Assembly (NCBI GenBank): GCA_038087015.1
Contig: JASBNA010000006.1
Location: forward strand, 1,364,001-1,428,000
Source of the DNA: Cerrena zonata
Taxonomy: Eukaryota; Basidiomycota; Agaricomycetes; Polyporales; Cerrenaceae
DNA length: 64,000 nucleotides
Direction of reading: 5' to 3'
A program made the translations under genes and the position numbers. Below the pieces are notes generated by a model, which saw nothing but the letters and a program-made list of their open reading frames with translations, did not search any database and was not told the origin of the DNA. Positions within the stretch are counted from its first letter, which is position 1, and every line of letters starts with the position of its first letter. Positions 57,996 through 64,000 of this stretch are shown here, piece after piece.

Positions 57996-59859
57996 TTCGA
58001 TTCCGGATGCAAAGGCTCCCCGTCTCTTATTAAATAAATTTCGGATTCTCCTCACTCAGTATTACCCCAGACTACTGCCGGGTGCAGGATTGTCTTCGTT
58101 TCTGTGTAGAGCCTCTAGCTTAACCTAACAAAGTTGTCGATCGTTAGAAAACCCGTTGCGTCGTGCGGGATAGAGATTATCCCGTTCCAAAACCACAACT
58201 GTACATATTCAATATTTAATGCTAATCCCGAGACTTAACGTGGAAGGCTCACCGTGGCGGTACAGGCTGCCATAACCAGAGCCGTACCTTTCCCAATAAT
58301 AGATGTGTTCATTGGGTTGCTTTCACGACCCCGATTGTAGGTGATGTCGACTGAACGAATACTTGACCAAGTGTCGCTTTTCTGCTCAGAAATCTCTCCC
58401 TTTTCTGCTTCCTGCTAATAGTGGATGAATTAACTGTTTTCTCGAGCTAGGGCTAACTGAACCCATGTGCACTGCGAAGGCGACCCAGCTCTCCACCCGA
58501 ACGACTGTCTTCTCGAATAAGAACTTGTTGAGAACTGAACATGGTAACTCACGACGATTAGAAATGATTATTCAGAAGTCTATTACTAGGTTTGCTAAAA
58601 GCCTTCTTGGCCCCCACTGGTGCGAACACAAGATCAGAGTCGTTCACATAAATAATCTACTCTGCCCGGTTTCCACAGCAAAACGATCCACACACCAGCA
58701 CTTGTGATAGACATGTTTGATCTGAGATCTGTGGGTTAAATAACAATTCCACTTTTACGTCGTGCTTGCCCTTTATAAAAGTGGACTTGTTCTCGCCTGT
58801 TGCGCTGCAAGTAGTGTGACAAACGTGAAAAATATATTATATTAACATACACTTTTCGTCCCACCGTGCCATCCAGCCTACTTCCTCGACATCGATACAT
58901 CACACAAAAACAGAAGAAAAAAACAAATCCATCGTATGTATTGACCTGTCAAGAAACAAAAATAAAACTATGGATACAACGAATACACAGGGAGTGTTGG
59001 TAGGTAGTCACATCGTAGCGGAAAACGAGAGGAGAAGCCCAATTCCAATTGTGATGAAGGAGAGACAGAGAAAGGGTTGTGTGGTTTCCAGAGATACAAA
59101 CGACCGTATGTGAGTGTGTATGCTAATGAAAGGAGTGGATGGAGTGAATCGAGGTGCGAGATGACGTGAATGTGAGAAGAAATGGGGAGAAGGGGGAGAT
59201 GAAAGGAGCGAAGCTTGGTATGTTATAATGTTATTAAGGGAGCGGAGTGTACGATTTAAGGAGGGGATGGTAACCGAGAAGGGCATGAAGGTGTCGTATA
59301 ATGTACGTATACAATGAAATAGAGAACGAGAGGAAAGGGGAGGGACGGTTCAATTGCAACACATGAATTATAAACATAAAAACCAAGAAAAAGGAATGCC
59401 GTAATGTTAGAGATGATGGCATATATGCGGGTCAAAAAAGAGGACAACTGAAGCTTGAGGAAAGTAGACGAATATTGAGAGGAAAAAGGGAGCTTGTTTC
59501 CAAGGAATAAACATGAGGACCTGAGAGCTTTGAGATATCTATACAACCACTGAGAAAGGATGAGACGAACAGAGAGGGAAGTGAGGCATGGGATCGATGC
59601 AAAATGTTCAACGAGAATACAGAGAATGTGACCAAAGAGGAAAGATGAATGAGGGGAAGAAGAAAGAAAAGAACTGCATCCGAACATAGATAGATAGACG
59701 AGTGTAAGTGTAATCGATCGAAACACGACAGAGGGTCCGATCGCGTCCAACATACACCGAGACTTTGTATCCGATCCTGCGGAAATAGGACATGTGTTTT
59801 GAGAACCGTCCGCATTCATTCATCTTCATCGAGAGAATCCAAGCCAAGAACGAATTAGC
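57996..59859. other. Gene-poor spacer with right direct-repeat arm
   Basis: 1.86 kb. It includes the right direct-repeat arm and a purine-rich tract around 59290-59700 that is probably the 3' flank of the minus-strand gene at 59860. A TATAAAA at 58774-58780 has no recognisable gene downstream. Minus-strand frames of 92-187 residues here arise from the pyrimidine-rich strand and are not called. Confidence 0.45.
58910..59185 (+). repeat. Direct repeat, right arm
   Basis: Partner of 55785-56010, same orientation, separated by about 2.9 kb holding the F-box copy 5. Shared strings include TCGTATGTA, ACTATGGATACAACGAATAC, GATGAAGGAGAGACAGAG and GAGATACAAACGACCGTATG. Confidence 0.75.
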
Positions 59860-60688
59860 TTAGTTCCTCGCGGAACCTGATATCCTCCTCTCCCGACGCG
59901 ATCTCCCAGATGCCGATCTCTCAACGCTCACCGACCTATCCTTCTCGCATCTGATATTCTCCACCTGAGGAGGCACGACCTCACTCGAACTCCTCGCTCT
60001 CGTCCGTGGTCTCGAAGGGACAACAGGAGCAGGTTGAACATGCTGAACCTTTGTATTGATGTTCAAATTGATACTCCATCGCTTCTTTGCCAACCCCGGA
60101 GGGACAGGAGGTTCTTTCGAGGGTTTGGCTTTTAATTTCAGATGAGTCGAGTAAGTCGGTCGGGCGAGGGGCATTGGAGTGGATAGGACCATTGATGGTG
60201 CGGAGGGTAAGTATGGACCGGGGAGATGAGAAAGCGGAGACGTGATCGATGACGTTGAGAGGAGAGTGATGGGATCCGGTTCGGAGGAGAGGGGGAAAGG
60301 GTACTCGAAGCGAGGAGAGATGTCGAAAGGTGTGCCGATGATGGATGAAGGGGAGTGGAATGCTATTTCGTTTAAGCTGAGACGAGGTTTGGGGTCTGAA
60401 GCGACATGATCTGGAGGATTGTCTTGAGATGATACCTACAAGACACGTCAATGAGTAAATGAGATAAAAATGTGTAAAGAGGTGGTGAATGGTTTTCACC
60501 GAAGAAACTACGCCGACACCATCGGCAGAGACCAAGAGCATGTCGTCCAAGTCAGGATCAGGTGTTGGTCCGCTAGCACCAGGCGAGTGGCAGACCAAGT
60601 GGAGTTGGTTGGCGAGAACGGAGGGAACGTGAGGTTCGTCGTCGTCTGGCCTGGTGCGTGGGATGCATTGGGGAGGTACGGTGGGCAT
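59860..60688 (-). CDS. Small Ser/Arg/Pro-rich protein of unknown function
   Basis: Two exons with a clear intron (donor GTGAAAACC near 60500, acceptor TTGTAG near 60436). The first exon encodes MPTVPPQCIPRTRPDDDEPH and an acidic stretch DPDLDDMLLVSADGVG; the second VSSQDNPPDHVASDPKPRL, a Ser/Pro-rich part, then a basic Pro-rich C-terminal region (LKAKPSKEPPVPPGLAKKRW, VPSRPRTRARSSSEVV, SASGRSRRERRISGSARN). About 250 residues. No membrane segment or catalytic domain. The start could lie further upstream in the same frame (the ATG at 60688 is the first usable one I see). It looks like a disordered phosphoprotein; function not recognised. Its 3' flank carries the right direct-repeat arm. Confidence 0.68.
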
Positions 60689-62204
60689 CCGATATTGGCG
60701 TTAAGCACGTTCCAGTGAGAATCTGTGTGTAAATACGTCTGGCTGGGCACAAAGGAGGAAAGACACAGAAAAAAGATGTTCGCAGTCCTTTTTTACTTGT
60801 TAGCGGAACGTGCTAAAGCAGAGGGGGAAGGCGGCCGCAGAGGTGAGAATGCGAGGATAAAATATATTCTTGAAGCAATCTGAACATGTGTTGCCGAGCG
60901 GGCCAAAGTTGTTGACGTAGGGACTCCAGGGATGGTCCATCGCTTTTTCCTCTTTCGGTCGGCCGCTCAATCAGTCCAGACCCCAACACGTTGCAGCTTG
61001 CTCCCAGGGGTCCCTCTCTCTACCACGGCGCCCTCCAGACCCCGTTTGGGTTCTATATGCGCACTAGCACTGTTTATGAGAGTTGGATGGTGCATGCATG
61101 CATGAACGGTCACAAAAAAGGCTTCTCACCTTGTTCATTGCAAGGCAGACACGATCGCATAGTCTACTTCCGAAAATGACGCAGGACAGAAAGGGCATAG
61201 CGGGGATAGCGGGGATGGGACTTTAGGCAGGCGGAAAGAGGTAATGCGCAAGTGAGTACCTACAGAGCAAAACTCGATCGAGCGCAGACCGAGTGATGCG
61301 GACGGAGGCACATCAGCGAGCTACAATGACGCAATCGATCTACGCTGATATTCACATGCACATTTCAGACCGTCATGTAAAGGTGTCGGAAACTTTGACA
61401 GCGGTGACCAGCTGCAATTCTCCTCTCTTCTCCTTAGTCGCGTTCGTCATTATATGCTGTCGCTCTACGGTTGGCATTTACGTCCATCCTGCTCAGGAAC
61501 CTTTGACTCGGAAGCCATGAGACGACGCGTGTCGCACTCGTCACCCAACACATCTTGACCCAATACATTTGTCTGCGTCACAATTCGTCTTCGCAACATG
61601 TTTCTATGTTGCAAATACTCGCATGGGTGACAGCTTTATCCGCAAGTCATGCGGGGTTGAAAGCGACACGCTAGAAGACACGTAGACGCATGCCTTCAAC
61701 TACTGCAAATTCGGACAGGTAAGTTCATATTTATCCCCACCACAAAAGTAACTACTCACCTCACACAAAAAAGCCTAGAACACCTCCTCCACAACTGAAT
61801 TCGAAATAAACTCTAAGCAACATGAGTTTAAAGAGCCTTTCGGTGGCTGTGAGCTATTTTGCTCTTTAGCGATCGGTCCGTTTACCCCGGAAATCCGGGG
61901 AAAGTGGTCACTGGCTCAAGCAAGGTCTCAAGGCAAAAACTCACCCGAAACTTGGACCGTGACCACCTTTCCACCTTCTCATCGACATCTCGACCATCCA
62001 GAACTGGCACCATCAATCACGACGGCCCGGAAGACGGTCTCTGTTAGTATGTAAATTACACGCAATATAAGTGTAACATAGGCAGTATGGGATGGGTATA
62101 AGTACCTGCACGATCCCAGCACGTTCGGATCTTAATACTCGTCCCTCTTTCTCTCTTTCTCCTGCTTGTTCTTTCCATCCTCTTTTCCTCTCTCATAACG
62201 AAAG
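60689..62204. other. Divergent promoter region
   Basis: 1.5 kb between the Ser/Arg-rich gene and the dehydrogenase. A perfect hairpin-forming sequence CCCCGGAAATCCGGGG lies at about 61884-61899. CT-rich sequence (61-62 kb, CCTCTTTCTCTCTTTCTCC) directly precedes the dehydrogenase ATG and resembles a fungal pyrimidine-rich core promoter. No gene was recognised. Confidence 0.5.
61884..61899. other. Short perfect inverted repeat
   Basis: CCCCGGA, a two-base AA loop region, then TCCGGGG; intergenic, about 300 bp before the dehydrogenase start. May be a binding site for a dimeric regulator of the CGG-binding zinc-cluster type (inference). Confidence 0.4.
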
Positions 62205-63341
62205 ATGTCGGTTGTATCTCCCATTAAAGCTGCTCTCGGCCGTGTGGCCTTTATCACTGGTGCCGGACAGGGTATCGGACGTGCTATTGCGACTAGACTA
62301 GCTAGGGATGGACATGATGTCTCGATTGCGGATATCCCTTCACAACAAGAGAAAGTGGATGGTGTTATCAAGGAGATTGAGTCGTATGGAAGGAAGGCTA
62401 TTAGTATTCATGCTGGTAAGTTATTGCTTTCGGATCTTGTCGAGTGTGGGATTAGGAATGGGATTGACTAATGCGGGTTGTTGTGGGGATAGATGTACGA
62501 GACCCGAAAGCTATTAGCAACGCTATCCAAGAAACAGTCGACAGATTGGGGCCGAACCTCTTCGTTAGTGTTGCTAACGCAGGTGTGACCCAAGTCAAGC
62601 CCCTCCTCGAATGTACACCCGAGTGCGTCTTTCTCCCCTCTCCCCTCTCCTCCTCCCGCCCTCAACTTACATTTATAATTGAAAAATGAATTGGTAGATT
62701 CGTAGAAAACGAAATCCGCATCAACCTCCTCGGTCTGATCAACACCCACATCGCCGCAGCGAAACAGATGGTGAAACAAGGCAAGGGCGGACGTATCCTC
62801 GGTGCGGGATCAATAGCTTCGTACCGTACAGCCGGTGTGTTCCTTCTCCTTTCCGTCCTCATAGGAGACTGAAATTATTAATGTCGGGGTGCAGAGAACC
62901 TTGGTCCTTATGGGGCGACGAAGTATGCTGTGAGGGGGTTCACGGAGGTTGCTGCGAAGGAGTGGGCTCAATATGGGATTCGTGTTAATGGTACGTTCCG
63001 TGTCTTTGGTGCAAACTACTTGCTTAGTTTACTGTTTGGATAGCATATGGCCCAGGTATCGTCGATACTCCGATGTGGGACCACATCGACCGTGAACTTG
63101 CCAAGATCGTAAGTATCTTGCATCACCTTTACCTATCACATTATTCTCAATATTATATCATGCTTCATAGGAAAACATCTCAGTCGGAGAAGCGAAAGCC
63201 CTCCGAGTCAAACGCGATATCAAACTCGGACGGATCCAAGAACCCGAAGATGTCGCTAAACTGGTATCCTTCCTCGTCTCGGAAGAGGGTGAGTATATCA
63301 CTGGTCAGACGATCAAAACATGTGGTGGAGCGTCTTTGTAA
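62205..63341 (+). CDS. Short-chain dehydrogenase/reductase (acetoin/diacetyl reductase-like)
   Basis: Five exons, about 265 residues. The classical SDR layout is seen: [18 protein letters not shown] (the TGxxxGxG cofactor motif), ADIPSQQEK after the second strand (Asp suggesting NAD(H) preference), [14 protein letters not shown] (NAG motif), [13 protein letters not shown] (catalytic Ser), [19 protein letters not shown] (YxxxK catalytic pair), [20 protein letters not shown] and [11 protein letters not shown] at the end. The Gly-Pro-Gly-Ile-Val-x-Thr-Pro-Met block is typical of the acetoin/diacetyl reductase group, but substrate cannot be fixed from sequence. Introns lie near 62415-62493, 62622-62698, 62834-62893, 62991-63043 and 63109-63169. 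No lesion is seen. Cytosolic. Confidence 0.88.
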
Positions 63342-63479
63342 AAATCTCATGGAAGGTTTATGGTGATAGTGTACTGTAGAATGTATATAGAATTTATCTG
63401 GGTTTCAGGCAAAGTACAACCTCATTTGGATGAGGTGTTACCATAATGGGATGGATATGGCTGAATATGGTAATTTAGC
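63342..63479. other. 3' flank of the dehydrogenase
   Basis: Short spacer before the last copy of the dispersed relic repeat; nothing recognised. Confidence 0.35.
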
Positions 63480-63519
63480 CATGTGTTCGGTAGCCTCATG
63501 TTCCTTGCGAGGTGAACAC

Positions 63520-64000
63520 GCGCGGCCTGTCGACCGTCTTCTTGCTTCCTTACCACCACACAGCCCAAAGACTACGAAGCTTACTCCACACAAGATGTCT
63601 CCGCACATCTTCTCTCATGAGCAGGTTAAAGTCCGAGTCTACTCCCTCTCTCGATTGGTACTAGATGTACCCGATGATTATTCATCGAGCGGCCCAACTG
63701 TGATACTTTGATATTCTCTGTTGATCAGTAAACTCTCATCTAAGCCACTAAACTCGAAGATGGCAGAAGTCTGAAGTGCCCCATGTATCTCATGCGTCTT
63801 CTGGAGAGTGTGGCTCGGGCTGGGTTGGAATATGCCGTAGAGGATGTGGTCAGTTTCTTGTTTTCGTTTGCGATCATCGTTCGCGTGCCTACTTCCAGGA
63901 TTCACATCGGGTCCTGATTTCTCGAAGTCCAATGGTTCCTTCTCAGAAGATGTCGTCTGACATTCCTTTGGGTGCTGGAGAAAATTTGCGTAACGGTTCA
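63520..64000 (+). repeat. Dispersed relic repeat, copy cut by the window edge
   Basis: Carries CACACAGCCCAAAGACTACG, TCTCTCATGAGCAGG, ATTCATCGAGCGG, CCACTAAACTCGAAGATGGC, TCTGGAGAGTGTGG and AAGTCCAATGGTTCC in the same order as 32880-33310 and 34360-34740. It runs off the right end. Confidence 0.65.

Noticed and set aside
59256..59819. 187-residue minus-strand open frame with apolar composition
   Set aside because: It overlaps another long frame on the same strand, arises from a pyrimidine-rich strand in the probable 3' flank of the gene at 59860, and shows no signal-anchor pattern, splice sites or family motif.

Overview
The window is intron-rich eukaryotic DNA. The short (about 50-70 bp) GT-AG introns, F-box families of the SWLP/HVCxxWRDIA type, an AA14 lytic polysaccharide monooxygenase, a MOA/PSL-type chimerolectin and an LAO-type L-amino acid oxidase together point to an Agaricomycete basidiomycete (mushroom-forming fungus), probably a litter or wood saprotroph. 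No bacterial operons, CRISPR arrays, tRNA or rRNA genes were recognised. Gene boundaries were read by eye from splice signals and family motifs, so individual exon edges are approximate.

Layout. 0-5.2 kb: housekeeping genes, the 3' part of VPS18 followed by a cell-wall-integrity MAP kinase (Slt2/MpkA type). 5.7-11.9 kb: three same-strand paralogous genes for helical proteins; one has a central hydrophobic segment and the layout resembles HBL/ClyA-type alpha-helical pore formers (tentative). 13.6-19.1 kb: two tandem homogentisate 1,2-dioxygenases, one standard and one strongly diverged, with a transketolase-like TPP enzyme (20.2-22.7 kb) transcribed away from them. 22.9-24.1 kb: a Ser/Pro-rich protein of unknown function.

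24.7-58 kb is accessory territory. It holds five intact F-box genes and one broken one, two MOA-like chimerolectin genes (the second has Tyr in place of the catalytic Cys), an L-amino acid oxidase, a secreted AA14 LPMO, a secreted six-hairpin glycosidase, and long gene-poor stretches filled with relics. The relics include a repeat of 0.5-1.3 kb in at least four copies that looks like a decayed multi-exon gene, and a 0.9 kb block duplicated between 26.9 and 39.5 kb. 59.9-63.3 kb: a small Ser/Arg-rich protein and a short-chain dehydrogenase; the window ends inside another copy of the dispersed repeat.

Functional reading. Chimerolectins, L-amino acid oxidase and (if correctly read) the helical pore-former-like proteins are all classes used by mushrooms, or by bacteria, against grazers and competitors. 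The LPMO and glycosidase are plant-polymer degradation genes. Homogentisate dioxygenase belongs to tyrosine/phenylalanine catabolism. F-box genes and relic repeats make the 24-58 kb part look like a fast-evolving birth-and-death region between two conserved blocks.
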